DNA from: Flavobacteriales bacterium
Lineage (GTDB): Bacteria > Bacteroidota > Bacteroidia > Flavobacteriales_F > PHOS-HE28
NCBI GenBank assembly: GCA_016712535.1
Contig: JADJQW010000004.1
Span: 62,001 to 126,000, forward strand
Length of the DNA: 64,000 nt
Direction of reading: 5' to 3'
A model generated the notes under the pieces. That model saw only the letters and a list, made by a program, of their open reading frames with translations, was not told the origin of the DNA and ran no database searches. Positions 18,301 to 27,500 of the stretch are shown here, one piece after another. Made by a program: the position numbers and the translations under genes. How positions within the stretch are numbered: the stretch's first letter is position 1; each line of letters begins with the position of its first letter.

Positions 18301-20848
18301 GGCCACGAGCGCAACCGTGAGCCTCGGCATCGTCACAGCGCTTGATGCGGGCGGCGATAGTTCCTTGCAAGCCTGCCGCGGCGATGTGCTCGACCTGTTC
18401 GCACTGCTGGGCGGATCCCCGCAAGCAGGCGGCTGCTTCGTGAATGTGGACAACGCTTCGGGCGTGAATGGCTGCTTCATCTTCAACACCAGCGCCGTTG
18501 CGGGCGGTAGCACTTGGCGATTCGATTACGTGCTCCCATCGCTGCCGCAATGCGTGGGTGATACCGCCCGTGTGACGATTGAGGTGCTCGACGGGCCTTG
18601 GGCAGGCGTGGGCAACCAGTTGTCATCCTGTTCGATCAGCGCTCCGATCAATCTTGGCAATGGCCTTTCGGGCGGGCCGGATGCCGGCGGCCAATGGTTC
18701 AACCAGAACTGGGTCGCGATTCCAGCCACCTATTTCCCAGGCAATGGATCCGGGGTGTTCCATTACGTAGTGGGCGGCGGTGGCATCTGCCCTGCTGATA
18801 CGGCCACGGTTGAGCTGACCGTCACGCCGGCCTCGAATGCCGGCCTGAGCACCCCATTCTCGATCTGCTCCACCGATGGGCCTGTCAACCTTTTCGGTCT
18901 GCTTGGGCCGAATGCGCAAGCTGGCGGCAGTTGGCAATACACCTCCGTGGTGCCAGCAGTAGGCCATAGCGGCGTGTACAACCCTCAGATCGACTCGCCT
19001 GGCAATTATGTGTACACCGTGCTCGGCAACAACCCCTGTCCGAATGCTACCGCCACGGTTGTGGTGGCCGAACCGCAAGCGCCGAATGCAGGAACCGATG
19101 CCGCCGTGGCACTGTGCAGCAACGGAGCTTCCGTATTGATGCGGACCCTATTGGGGGGGCAGCCCGCAGCCAGCGGTTCGTGGGTTTATGTGACTGGAGG
19201 GAACGTGCCGCACGGTGAGAACTTCGATCCGGCGACTGATCTGCCGGGCGAGTACCTCTACACCGTTGTTGGCGACGCCCCTTGCCCCAATGCCAGCGCA
19301 ACGCTCGTGCTCGCGGTGAATCCCGCCACCAACGCCGGGACCAGTGATACCCTTCAGGCCTGCCTGTCGCAAACCGACATCGAGCTCTTCGCTGCGCTTG
19401 GGGCGGGGGCACAGGCTGGCGGCATCTGGGAGGATGTGAACGGTTCGGGCGCATTCGATGGCAACAGCTTCAATCCCTCCCAAGCCGGCAATGGAAGCTG
19501 GCCATTCAGCTATGCGGTAGCGGGCATCTCGCCTTGCACGACTTCCGTGGCCACCATCACCGTCGATGTGGGCGTTGGCGGCGCAGCTGGCGGCGATAGC
19601 ATCGTTGTGGTTTGCGGCAACCTCACGGCCTTCGACCTCTTCACCGCTTTGAGCGGTAGCCCGCAGACGGGCGGTTCATGGACCGATGGATTCGGAACCG
19701 GAGCGCTTGGCCCTGATGGCATCTTGAATCCGAGCTTGTTGCCCACCGGCGGGCAGTTCCCCTTCACCTACACTATCAACGACCCCGCTTGCGGCTTGGT
19801 CACGGCCGTTGTGCGCGTCACGGCGGCGCCTTATCCCGTGGCGGGCACCGGTGCGAACCTCACGCTCTGCAGCACATCGAGCACCGTCGATCTCTTCAGT
19901 CAACTCGCCGGCAATCCCGATGTTGATGGAAGCTGGACCAACCCGAGCGGGCAAGCTCACGGCGATTTCTTCATCCCCGGCACGCATGCGCCAGGCAATT
20001 ACACCTACACGGTTGCTGGCACCGCACCTTGCATCGACGCGAGCGCTGTCGTGGGCATCAGCGTGAATGAACCGCCTGATGCCGGGTCGGATGGCACTTT
20101 GCTCGCGTGCGATACGGTGCAGGCGCTCGACCTCATCGCTGGGCTGCAAGGATCTCCGCAAGCCGGTGGAATCTGGCAGGATGTAAATGGGTCCGGCGGC
20201 CTATCGGGCGGTACGCTCAATACAACGGGCATCGATCCGGGCACCTATGCCTATAGCTACACCGTGACCGTACCCGGGTGTGCGCCGGCTGCGGCTCAGG
20301 TGAGCGTGAACGTGGTGGGCGGGGTTGAGGTGGGCGATGTGCAGCGCGAGTGCATCACGCGTGACCGGACCTATGTCGTCACCTTCACCATCACGGAAGG
20401 CGATGCCGCCACCTATGAAGTGATCGGCCTCACAGGGAGCATCAGCGCATCGGCACCATTCACCTTCACCAGCGAGCCGCTGCTCACCGGTCAGGATTTC
20501 GAGGCTTTCGTGCGCGATCAGTACGGCTGCTCCGAAGTGCGCATCACTGGAGCCACCCCTTGCGACTTCGCCAACGATGTGTTCGTGCCAGAGAGCTTCT
20601 CGCCCAACGGAGACGGCACCAACGACCGTTTCGTGATCCCTGGCATCGAAGGATTCCCGAGCAACAGCATCATCATCTTCAACCGCTGGGGCGCTGAGCT
20701 TTACGAGGCTTCGGCCTACGACAACAAAGCAGTGGTGTGGGATGGCAGCACCGCGCAGGGCGAGGCGCCCGCAGGCACTTACTTCTACGTGCTCGATCTG
20801 GGCAACGGCAAGGATGCCCTCACGGGCTTCATCTACCTGAACCGATGA
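12329..20848 (+). CDS. Giant CUB-domain and tandem-repeat surface protein, T9SS type B-sorted (2839 aa)
   Basis: The start at 12329 gives a clean signal peptide (MTARLMLLAMLLFGAMGASS); a TTG further upstream in frame would add an implausible leader. Residues about 24-145 resemble a CUB domain (FDSCTGEFYDSGG, then DQLEVFDG, then LTFRWRSD). Residues about 150-2660 hold 31 modules of about 75-85 aa following NAGTNGSITVCSNDAxFxLF, then LGGxPDxGGxWTGPGGAHSG, then PGxYTYTVxGxxPC. The end is a CHU_C domain (ESFSPNGDGTNDRFVIPG, IIFNRWGAEL, GTYFYVLDL). The stop overlaps the next PorP/SprF start by 4 nt. The repeat family differs from that of the SprB-like neighbour, so the two adhesins are not recent copies of each other. 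The binding target is unknown. Confidence 0.88.
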   Translation: MTARLMLLAMLLFGAMGASSQVCIADQDQQFDSCTGEFYDSGGGGGNYGNNEDVTVTICPAGGAGSGPFTSVRFISWNVAGGPPPGDQLEVFDGVGIAGLLLNTGTSANSLAGLTFTSADASGCLTFRWRSDIGGTATGWFARIVTTPWPGTNGNSTVCSNGANVNLFSLLGNTPDPGGTWTAPGGAPHSGTFVPGTDPGGVYTYTHPGVAPCPDASATVSMTKVLAPNAGTNGTATFCATGTSAALINFLSGSPDPGGTWSGPGGAHSGTFNPASDPAGTYTYTVTGTSPCASASASVIVTVNTPANAGTSGSISVCSNDAAFQLFSVLGGGPQPTGAWTGPGGGPVVGTYTPGTSTPGVYTYTVPGAPPCPSAVSTVTVLQTTAPNAGQSRSITVCSDDAPFSMVAQLLGTPDGGGSWVGPGGAHGDQFNPANDLAGAYVYTAAGAGPCANASATLTITVNQRPNAGTNGSITLCSTDGVFNLFTALGGSPNVGGSWRDPMNNPHSGSFTPGSSLPGLYSYTVTSLPPCAPSTATVNVSVNTAPNAGNGSSITLCSNDPDVNLFALLSGNPDGGGSWTGPGGTHNGTFDPAGDLPGAYTYTVLGLAPCANAAATITVNVNPAPNAGTNGSIAVCGNDASFSLFGVLGGSPDATGTWTAPGGGAIGGTFDPATSAPGVYTYTVTGLAPCVPATATVTVNVVAPPVPGTNGSITVCSSDAAVDLFGLLGGDPQTGGTWTAPGGGAHNGIYQPGAQAGGNYTYTVQGDSPCGPLSAVVQVNRVIAPNAGVNGTITVCSTNAPFGMLGALGGNPNGTGFWLDAANQPVSGTFTPGTTSPGTYKYVVLATSPCVNDTGFVTVNVNQAPNAGTNASTVVCSNDAPFELIDVLGGNPDAGGSWTRPNGTAHSGTFTPGQSSPGGYTYTVSGQTPCLAASAVVTVSVTTAPNPGTGGSLIRCSNQGEVNLFLQLGGTPNNGGTWSGPGGAHSGFLDPATDASGDYVYTVQGTAPCTDATSTINVTVNPAPNAGGDGSITVCQGTASVDLFTVLTGTFDLNGSWTEQGAPTGQLSGNFFNCGSLPPGTYEFRYDVPGIGSCAADHAHVDVIIVALLDAGTNGTLPACSSNSSVILFNGLGGNPQPGGQWIDLNSTGALDGQVFNATLVAAPGSYQFRYRLTGALSCTADSATVTVSVTAAQNPGCNGTAVFCSTVQSAQGLFAYLGCNPQVGGQWKRNSPNGAPFSGSYVPSMDDPGTFFYVFNQGPPCTTVFASVTVTEEDGPVAGEPNSVQLCSSDPAFNMTAALNGTPDAGGQWFFNNQPHGSTFTPGLDAQGVYEYRVAGTPPCTLVSASLTVSVTTTANAGCNASVSTCTNSPPFLLYSGLTCNPDNNGFWLAPGLVPHPSGIFTPGSSAPGDYLYVVTGDAPCSNDTALVSVFVDPAPNAGCPGPASLCTGGPTVNLFNYLGCSPDPFGTWVGPASSGNPPFSGSFTPGVSAPGLYTYTVTNSCGSASSTVTVAVGIPGNAGCNGAVTKCSNDGAFDMRLFLGCNPALGGTWRGPLPSTASVSQVFSPGTSLPGTYEYVVMGTGSCPVATATLTVTITPFREAGAGTSISLCETDGATPLFPLLGPTAMAGGQWFFNSVTPHSGTVLPSIDQSGNYVYRHAAAGGCPKDSAVVAVTIHAQPTAGCDSLTTTCSSAPPFLLFNLLTCSPDANGAWFNPSGGTHTGIFSPGIDVSGAYKYRVPGNNGCGADSAYITVQQFTAVDAGGNGVALVCSNAPPIELFDLLQGAPQPGGTWYDPTGAAHSGLGTYTPGVSQAGQYKYKVFGTSPCSNDSAFVNVLESAAPDPGISTLGPLCSSQGPVALIALLGGTPDGNGTWSYNNDPIGPVIDPDTAAQGQYTYTVPGVFPCTSQSATVVITITDQAVAGVGGSITACEGSTSIDLYDGLSGYTPGGVWSNNCGLGLLNGGIFDASTLVAGQGCAFTYAHAADGPCPATSATVSLGIVTALDAGGDSSLQACRGDVLDLFALLGGSPQAGGCFVNVDNASGVNGCFIFNTSAVAGGSTWRFDYVLPSLPQCVGDTARVTIEVLDGPWAGVGNQLSSCSISAPINLGNGLSGGPDAGGQWFNQNWVAIPATYFPGNGSGVFHYVVGGGGICPADTATVELTVTPASNAGLSTPFSICSTDGPVNLFGLLGPNAQAGGSWQYTSVVPAVGHSGVYNPQIDSPGNYVYTVLGNNPCPNATATVVVAEPQAPNAGTDAAVALCSNGASVLMRTLLGGQPAASGSWVYVTGGNVPHGENFDPATDLPGEYLYTVVGDAPCPNASATLVLAVNPATNAGTSDTLQACLSQTDIELFAALGAGAQAGGIWEDVNGSGAFDGNSFNPSQAGNGSWPFSYAVAGISPCTTSVATITVDVGVGGAAGGDSIVVVCGNLTAFDLFTALSGSPQTGGSWTDGFGTGALGPDGILNPSLLPTGGQFPFTYTINDPACGLVTAVVRVTAAPYPVAGTGANLTLCSTSSTVDLFSQLAGNPDVDGSWTNPSGQAHGDFFIPGTHAPGNYTYTVAGTAPCIDASAVVGISVNEPPDAGSDGTLLACDTVQALDLIAGLQGSPQAGGIWQDVNGSGGLSGGTLNTTGIDPGTYAYSYTVTVPGCAPAAAQVSVNVVGGVEVGDVQRECITRDRTYVVTFTITEGDAATYEVIGLTGSISASAPFTFTSEPLLTGQDFEAFVRDQYGCSEVRITGATPCDFANDVFVPESFSPNGDGTNDRFVIPGIEGFPSNSIIIFNRWGAELYEASAYDNKAVVWDGSTAQGEAPAGTYFYVLDLGNGKDALTGFIYLNR
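12773..20322 (+). repeat. 31 tandem protein-coding modules (about 77 aa each) within the 2839-aa adhesin
   Basis: Modules begin with (N/D/V)AG and share a C-S-N-D core and a P-D-x-G-G-x-W segment. I counted 31 by reading the translation. Divergence between modules is high, so this is an old array rather than a recent expansion. Five modules (14, 16, 17, 18 and 20) carry an extra cysteine pair described under findings. Confidence 0.8.
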
Positions 20849-21768
20849 GGAGCCTCATCCGCATAGCCGTTCTTGCCCTTGCGCTCATCGTCATGCGCGC
20901 ATCCTATGCGCAGCAGGACCCGCTGTACAGCCAGTACATGTTCAACATGCTGGCGGTGAACCCGGCCTATGCGGGCAGCGCGGATATCTTCACGGCGATG
21001 GCGCTGAGCCGCCACCAATGGGTGGGCTTCGCGGGCGCGCCCAGCACGCAGACCCTGCTAGCTCACACGCCGCTGAAGAAGGAGAGCATGGCGCTGGGCC
21101 TCTCGGTGCTCAATGATCGGATCGGCCCTACGCGGCAGACGGGCTTCTATGGCGATTACGCCTACCGTATCCGCACCGGCAAGGACACTCGTCTTGCCTT
21201 CGGCCTGAAGGGCGGCGCCAACCTCTATCAAGCCGATCTGGCCACGTTGGCCACTGTTGATCCCGATGCCGCCAATGCAAGCGTGCAAGGGAAGTGGCTG
21301 CCCAACTTCGGCTTCGGCCTTTTCTGGCATTCACCTGCCTACTATGTCGGCATCAGTGCACCGAAGCTGCTGCAGAACGAGATCGACGCGATACCCGCAG
21401 CGGGCATCGTGACCGCGGTGGAGCGCAGGCATTGGTTCCTCGCAGCCGGTTATGTGCTTGATATCGACCGCAGCGTGAAGTTCAAGCCCTCGATGATGCT
21501 GCGCATGGTGCAAGGAGCGCCGCTCTCGGTGGATGTGAATGCGAACTTCCTCTTCCGTGAGCGCATCTGGCTGGGCGCCATGTACCGCCTTGGCAATGCC
21601 TTCGGCGTGCTCGGGCAATACCAGGTGAACGACCAGCTGCGCATCGGCTACGCGTTCGACCTCACCACCACGCGCATCGGCGCATACAACGCTGGGACGC
21701 ACGAGCTCATGCTCAATTACGACCTGCGCTTCTTCACCGGACGGGCCTCCTCGCCGCGCTACTTCTGA
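20845..21768 (+). CDS. PorP/SprF family type IX secretion membrane protein
   Basis: This 307-aa protein is the closest of the three to the family consensus: a signal peptide ending RASYAQQ, then DPLYSQYMFNMLAVNPAYAG, RHQWVGFAGAPSTQTL, and DRIGPTRQTGFYGDYAYRI. The C-terminal strands read YAFDLTTTRIGAYNAGTHEL. The ATG at 20845 overlaps the adhesin stop (ATGA), which fixes the start and implies coupled translation with its presumed substrate. The PorE-like gene follows after 4 nt, so adhesin, partner and envelope anchor probably share a transcript. Confidence 0.93.
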   Translation: MRSLIRIAVLALALIVMRASYAQQDPLYSQYMFNMLAVNPAYAGSADIFTAMALSRHQWVGFAGAPSTQTLLAHTPLKKESMALGLSVLNDRIGPTRQTGFYGDYAYRIRTGKDTRLAFGLKGGANLYQADLATLATVDPDAANASVQGKWLPNFGFGLFWHSPAYYVGISAPKLLQNEIDAIPAAGIVTAVERRHWFLAAGYVLDIDRSVKFKPSMMLRMVQGAPLSVDVNANFLFRERIWLGAMYRLGNAFGVLGQYQVNDQLRIGYAFDLTTTRIGAYNAGTHELMLNYDLRFFTGRASSPRYF

Positions 21769-21772
21769 ACCC

Positions 21773-23974
21773 ATGCGCGCGATCCTGCTCACGCTCCTGC
21801 TGATCGGCTTATCCGGCCCATTGCTATCGCAGCGCAATGCGGACCCCTACGTGCGCGAGGCGGATCGGTACTACGCGCAGATGGCCTATGCGCGCGCAGC
21901 TGAGCTCTATCGCACGGCCGCTGAGCTCGGCGCCGTGAACGAGCACGTGACCAAGCGCCTGGCCATCTGCAGCACAAGGCTCGGCGACATGGCCGAGGCC
22001 GAGCGCTGGTACGCTGTCGTGGTGAAGTTCCTGAACCGGGAACCGATCGACCTTTACCATTATGCTGAAGCGCTCAAGGCGAACGCGCGTTATGAGGAAG
22101 CCGAGCTGTGGATGGACCGCTACCTCGCCTTGATCGAGGCCGAAGGGGTTGAGCGCCGCAGCAACATCGCCCTCTTCGCGCGCAAGCTCCAAATGGACCA
22201 GGACCGCTTCAATGTGCGACGGGTCAGCATCAACACCAGCGGTGCGGATCTGGCTGCGGCGTGGATCGGCCCGCAGCGCGTGGTCTTCAGCAGCTCGCGC
22301 CAGGGAACAGGCTTGATCGAGCGGCGCGCCGCTTGGAACGCGCAGCCCTTCCTTGACCTCTTCACCGCCGATGTCACCGAGAACGGGGACCTTGCGAACG
22401 TGGCCCTGCTGGGAGGCACCGTGAACACGCGCTACCACGAAGGGCCCGCAACAGCCAGCGCATCGGGTGATGTGCTTTGGTTCACGCGGAACAATTTCTA
22501 TAAGGGCCGCGCGCGCCGCAGCCAGCGCGGCGTGAGCCGCCTGGCCATTTTCCGCGCCAGCCGTGCAGGAGCAGGCTATGGCTCGGAGGAGCAATTCCTC
22601 TACAACAACTCCGAGGTCAGCATCGCCCACCCTGCGCTCTCAGCCGACGGCAAGCTCTTGTTCTTCACCAGCGACATGCCGGGCGGTTACGGCGGCACCG
22701 ATCTCTACCTGTGCGAGCTCACCGAAGGGCAGTGGAGCGAGCCGAAGAATCTTGGCCCTGCGATCAATACCCCCTTCAACGAATGCTTCCCTTTCGTGAC
22801 GGCCGATGGCAGCCTGTTCTTCGCGAGCAACGGCCATCCGGGCCTCGGCGGGCTCGATGTCCTGCGCGCGGCACGCGGCGATGATGGCCGCTATTCCGGT
22901 GCCTTGAATCTCGGAGCACCCGTGAACAGCGCGCGTGATGATTTCGCCTTCATCATCGACGCCGCAGGCAAGCGCGGGTTCTTCACCAGCAACAGGCCTG
23001 GCGGCGCAGGAGACGATGACCTCTTCGCCTTCGATATGCTCGCTCCGTTGGAAGAGCGGTTCCTTGTCACGGGCCGCGTGATCGATGACGAGCACGACGT
23101 CCCCGTAGCCGACACGGAGGTCCGCCTGTCCGACCTCGATGGCGGTTTGGCAGCCACCACCACCACCGATGCCAAGGGCGAGTACACGTTCAGTGTCCGG
23201 AAAGGCCGCACGTACCGGATCACGGCGCAGATGAAGGGCCGCTTCGAGGGCGAGCAGCACTTGAACACCGCCGGTATCGAGCGTGAGCTGATTGCCTCGC
23301 GGGACATCCACCTCGTGGCCGATGCGGGCGTTTGGCTGCGAGGCGCCTTGCGCGAGAAGGATGGTCCCGGATTCGTGAGCGGCGCCAAGGTGTGCGCGGT
23401 GAACCTGAGCAGTTTCAGTTCTGATTGCCGCCTCACGGGCGCCGGTGGCGATGTGAGCATGCGCCTGCAGACGAACGAAGAGTTCGAGGTGGTTGTGGAG
23501 AAGGCGGGCTACTTCAGCCTGAGCATCCCGATCTCTACCATCGGCATGCGCAGCGGCGTGATTGACCTTGGTCAGGCGCGGGAGCTGGTGCTTGAGCCCA
23601 TCACGGTCGGGCAGCCCATTCCGTTCAAGCATGTCCGTTGGGCCGAGAAGAGCTCGCAACTCGATCCGCGCGCCCGCGCAGAGCTCGATCTGCTTGCGGA
23701 GCGGCTAGGCGTCAATCCAGGCGTGGTCATCGAGGTCGGTGTGCATGCGGATTCAAGGGGCGATCAGAAGGAAGAGCAGGAGCTCTCTCAGAAGCGGGCC
23801 GACGCCATCGCCGCGTACCTCGCGCAGAAGGGAATCGGCAAGGACCGTGTGAAAGCGCGCGGCTTCGGTGCTTCCCGTCTGCTGAACCACTGCGTTCCTG
23901 GCGTGCAGTGCACCGAAGAGGAGCACGCCATGAACCGCCGGACCGAGTACGTGGTCACCTCTGTGGCGCAGTGA
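21773..23974 (+). CDS. OmpA family protein, PorE-like (TPR, PD40 propeller, carboxypeptidase-like domain, OmpA)
   Basis: The domain order in 733 aa is: signal peptide (ending GPLLSQ); TPR-like helices at about 25-120 (YAQMAYARAAELYRTAAELG); PD40/WD40-like beta-propeller at about 150-420 (ALSADGKLLFFTSDMPGGYG, VTADGSLFFASNGHPGLGG); a carboxypeptidase regulatory-like domain at about 425-505 (VTGRVIDDEHDVPVADTEV); and a C-terminal OmpA peptidoglycan-binding domain at about 635-733 (VHADSRGD, LSQKRADAIAAYL, NRRTEYVV). This is the architecture of PorE of T9SS organisms, proposed to anchor the secretion machinery to peptidoglycan. Many Bacteroidota encode paralogues of this layout next to porP/sprF, so the exact role is inferred. 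The 3' end overlaps the convergent deacetylase gene by 20 nt. Confidence 0.85.
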   Translation: MRAILLTLLLIGLSGPLLSQRNADPYVREADRYYAQMAYARAAELYRTAAELGAVNEHVTKRLAICSTRLGDMAEAERWYAVVVKFLNREPIDLYHYAEALKANARYEEAELWMDRYLALIEAEGVERRSNIALFARKLQMDQDRFNVRRVSINTSGADLAAAWIGPQRVVFSSSRQGTGLIERRAAWNAQPFLDLFTADVTENGDLANVALLGGTVNTRYHEGPATASASGDVLWFTRNNFYKGRARRSQRGVSRLAIFRASRAGAGYGSEEQFLYNNSEVSIAHPALSADGKLLFFTSDMPGGYGGTDLYLCELTEGQWSEPKNLGPAINTPFNECFPFVTADGSLFFASNGHPGLGGLDVLRAARGDDGRYSGALNLGAPVNSARDDFAFIIDAAGKRGFFTSNRPGGAGDDDLFAFDMLAPLEERFLVTGRVIDDEHDVPVADTEVRLSDLDGGLAATTTTDAKGEYTFSVRKGRTYRITAQMKGRFEGEQHLNTAGIERELIASRDIHLVADAGVWLRGALREKDGPGFVSGAKVCAVNLSSFSSDCRLTGAGGDVSMRLQTNEEFEVVVEKAGYFSLSIPISTIGMRSGVIDLGQARELVLEPITVGQPIPFKHVRWAEKSSQLDPRARAELDLLAERLGVNPGVVIEVGVHADSRGDQKEEQELSQKRADAIAAYLAQKGIGKDRVKARGFGASRLLNHCVPGVQCTEEEHAMNRRTEYVVTSVAQ

Positions 23975-24593
23975 TGCCCATTTCGGGGAGCGCAGCGAAG
24001 CGATAGCCTTGTTCACGCCACGCTTCAAGCGCCAGGGGCAGCGCATGTCGCAGCCGTATCTCGGCCTTCCGGCTGTCGTGGAACACGATGATGGAGCCTG
24101 CGCGTGCTTGCTTCAGCACATTGCGCAGACATGCCTCAGGGGCCACGCGCGCATCGAAGTCCATGCTCAGCGCATCCCACATCACCACGGTGAAGCGCTT
24201 GCGGAGCTCGGCGGATTGCCGGCGCGTGATTCGGCCGTAAGGCGGCCGGAAGAGCCTCGTGCCCGTGAAGCCTTGCGCCAGGTCCGTATCGGCGGCGTAG
24301 TCATGCGCTGTTGCGCGCCATCCGTTCAGGTGACTGTAGGTGTGATTGCCGATGGCGTGGCCCTCTGAACGGATGCGCTGCACGAGGGCAGGGTGCTGCT
24401 CGGCATTTCTGCCAACGAGGAAGAAGGTGCCTTGGGCCTCATGCTCGCGAAGCGTGTCGAGCACCCATGGCGTCACCCCTGGAGTCGGGCCATCGTCGAA
24501 TGTGAGGTAGAGCGTGCGGTGGTGCGCGGGCATGCGCCAGAGCAGGCTCGGCCAGAACAGGCGGAGCAGCGCGGGCGGCCTCACAGGCACCAT
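23955..24593 (-). CDS. Polysaccharide deacetylase family protein (NodB homology)
   Basis: This 212-aa protein carries the NodB motifs: YLTFDDGPT with the catalytic and metal-binding Asp pair, a His-x-x-x-His metal site in IGNHTYSHLNGW, RPPYG, and a late IIVFHDS. It would remove N- or O-acetyl groups from a sugar polymer, probably peptidoglycan or exopolysaccharide. There is no clear signal peptide; the N-terminus (residues 1-20, LLRLFWPSLLW) is hydrophobic and could serve as an anchor. It lies 6 nt downstream of the GT117 gene and probably shares its transcript. Its end overlaps the PorE-like gene by 20 nt. Confidence 0.88.
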   Translation of the reverse strand: MVPVRPPALLRLFWPSLLWRMPAHHRTLYLTFDDGPTPGVTPWVLDTLREHEAQGTFFLVGRNAEQHPALVQRIRSEGHAIGNHTYSHLNGWRATAHDYAADTDLAQGFTGTRLFRPPYGRITRRQSAELRKRFTVVMWDALSMDFDARVAPEACLRNVLKQARAGSIIVFHDSRKAEIRLRHALPLALEAWREQGYRFAALPEMGITAPQR

Positions 24594-24599
24594 GGCCGT

Positions 24600-27500
24600 T
24601 CAGAAGCGCATGCGCGACGTCTTCCGTTGCTGCTGGGCCTTGCTCATCCGGAAGAGCTCGTCGGCGGCTTGGAATCGCGCTTCGAGCTTCCCGCCGTACG
24701 CGCTGTCCTGCTTCGCGGCCACCTCGGCCAGCCTGCCCATCACCGCATGCGTGATGTCCGCTTCTTTGGAGAGCGGTCCGTAGAAGCGCGGCTCCAAGCT
24801 CGAGAACCAGGTGAGATTCTCTTCCATGATCGTGAAGAGGCGCTCGGCGACTGCATTGCCCTTGGCCGTTTCGCCGATGGCGTAGTAGGCCTCCACGGTG
24901 GGCAGCAGCACGCGGTCGAACGGCACGTTGCGGTCGGGCATCTTGTTGATGCTCAGGTCGAGGATGGTGCGGGCGTCCTCGGTTCGTCCTTCGGCGATGA
25001 GTTCCTCGGCCAAGGCGCTCAGCTGCAAGCGCAGGTTGGTGGTCATCCGCAGGATGTTCTCGTCGAGGTAGATCTCGCCCTCAGTCTCCATGTTGCCCCA
25101 GCGGAAGTTCTCGGTGACCGTTCTGAACATGCGCTCGGTGGCCACGACGCCCGCACTGCCGGTGCGAGGATCGCTGGGCGTTACCAAGGGCACCACGCGG
25201 TAGGTGAGGCCCTCTAATTGGAAGTGGTCCTGCAAGCCGATGTAGCTGTCGGGGCCGGTGGTAACGGCGAAGTAGATGGGCCGGGTCCAATCGTTGTTGG
25301 CCAGCAGGTCCAGCACCATGAAATGATTCTTCATCACCGCGCTGCGGTTGATGCGCCAGGTGATGGCATCCACGATCCGGGCGGTGTCCTTGGGCTCCAC
25401 CACTTGGTTCGCCAGCACTTGCTCGCGGTCCACCGGGATCGTGAAAGCATCGGCGGGCAGGATCGCGTAGCGGTCGCCACCTGCGCTTTGCATGGTCTTG
25501 TCGTTGATCGCGTAGGCGATGGCTTTCCGCAGGTCCATGGCCGGTCCGTTCTTCTCCTCGCGCGGAACCAGGTAAACCGCATCGCGCGTTCCTTGGCGGT
25601 ACTTCTCGGGCGGGATGGAGAAGGGCACGGGGTCGCTGTCGTAGGCTTTTCGCCGCATCTGATCGATGTACCAATCGGTGTTCAGCAGGCTGAGGTTCAC
25701 CACGCGCACATCGGTGCGGATGTTCTCCACCTCTTGGGCGTACCACAACGGGAAGGTATCGTTGTCTCCGTTAGTGAACAGGATCGCATTCGGCGCGCAG
25801 CTCTGGAGGTAGTTGCTGGCGAGGTCGCGGGCAGGATAGCGGTTGCCTCGGTCGTGGTCATCCCACCCGTCAGCAACCATGATCGCTGGAACGGCAAGGC
25901 CCGCGATCGGAGCCAGCAGGCCGTGGGCAGCATCGGACCGCAAGAAGCGGCCGAGCAGAGCGAAGAGCGCCACCGCGCCTACGCCCACCACCGCCATGTA
26001 GAACAGGATGTACGATACGGCATGATGGTCCCCAGCGATGCCCTCCACGATGTACTTCAGTGCGCCAAGGCCGACCGCACTGGCTGCTACGATCCCGAGA
26101 TCGCGCATGGCGAAGCCGCGAGCGGCATCGTAGAGCGCGAACACGCCCAAGCCGATCCATATGGCGAAGGCATAGAAGGAGCCGACATAGGCGTAGTCCC
26201 GTTCGCGGGGCTGGTAAGGAGTCTGGTTCAAGTAGATGACGATGGCCGCGCCGGTGAAGAAGAAAAGCAGCATCACCACGCTCCAATCGCGGCCGTGCCG
26301 GAGCAATTGGTACACGAAGCCGATGAGGCCCAGGATCAGCGGGAGCAAGTAGTAGCGATTAAGGGCCTTGTTCAGCGTGAGGCTCGATGGGAGCTGATCC
26401 TGGTTGCCCAAGCGCTGCGCATCAATGGTCTTTATGCCCGTGAGCCAGTTGCCGTCCATGATGCTGCCATGGCCCTGCACATCGTTCTGGCGCCCGGCGA
26501 AATTCCACATGAAGTAGCGCCAATACATCCAATCGAGCTGGTAGGCGAAGAAGTAGCGGAGGTTCTCGCCTTGCGTGGGCTTGAGGATCCGGGTCGGACG
26601 GCCTTGGCGATCGGTGCCGCGCATAGGCACGCCCTTGAACTCGCTCCAGCTCTTGTAGGCCGAGATGTGGCTCGGACTGCTGCTGTACATGCGCGGGAAC
26701 ATCATGGTGAACTGGGGCTCGTAAACCACTTCGGAACCCTTCCGCGGATCGGTCACGATGTACTCGTGGCGTATCGTGTGGCCGGGGTTCTGCTCCACGA
26801 AATGATTCGCGCTCCAGCGGTCGTAGAACTTCTGCACCGGCTTCCCATTCTTCTCCACCACGTAGGTGGCGGTATGCACGGGCGTTCCATCCTTGCGCTC
26901 GCTGCTGTAGGGGCTGTCCCAGAACTGGCCGATCAAGAGCGGGCGATCGCCGTACTGCTCGCGATTCAGGTAACTGAGCAGGTTGAAGACGTTCTCGGGG
27001 TTGTTCTCATCAATGGGCGGGTTGGCCACGGAGCGGATCACGATCATGGCGTAGCTGCTGTAGCCCACCAGGATCACGGCCACGCCCAGGATCACGGTGT
27101 TCCAGAGCACCTGGCCGCGGCGCTGCGTCCAGATCAGGCCCCAGGTGACAAGACCGATCAAGAGCAGGGCATACACCAGCACGCCGGAATTGAACGACAG
27201 GCCCATTCCGTTCACGAACCGCAGTTCGAACCAGCCCGCCATCTTCACCAGGCCCGGGATGATCACGGCCTGGATGGTGCCCAGGATCACCGCCGATACC
27301 ACGAACGTGAGCACCACGCCCCAGGGGGTCACCGGGTAGCGCTTGAAGTAGTACACGAAGGCGATGGCCGGGATGCAGAGCAAGTTGAGCAGGTGAACGC
27401 CGATGCTCAAGCCCATGAGATAGGCGATGAGGATGAGCCAACGGATGTTGTGCGCCTCGTCGGCCACGCTCTCCCATTTGAGGATGGCCCAGAACACGAT

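Noticed and set aside
3000..20300. Regular DNA repeats that could suggest a CRISPR array
   Set aside because: The repeats are in-frame protein modules of about 230 bp that diverge from each other; there are no short identical repeats with unique spacers and no cas genes.
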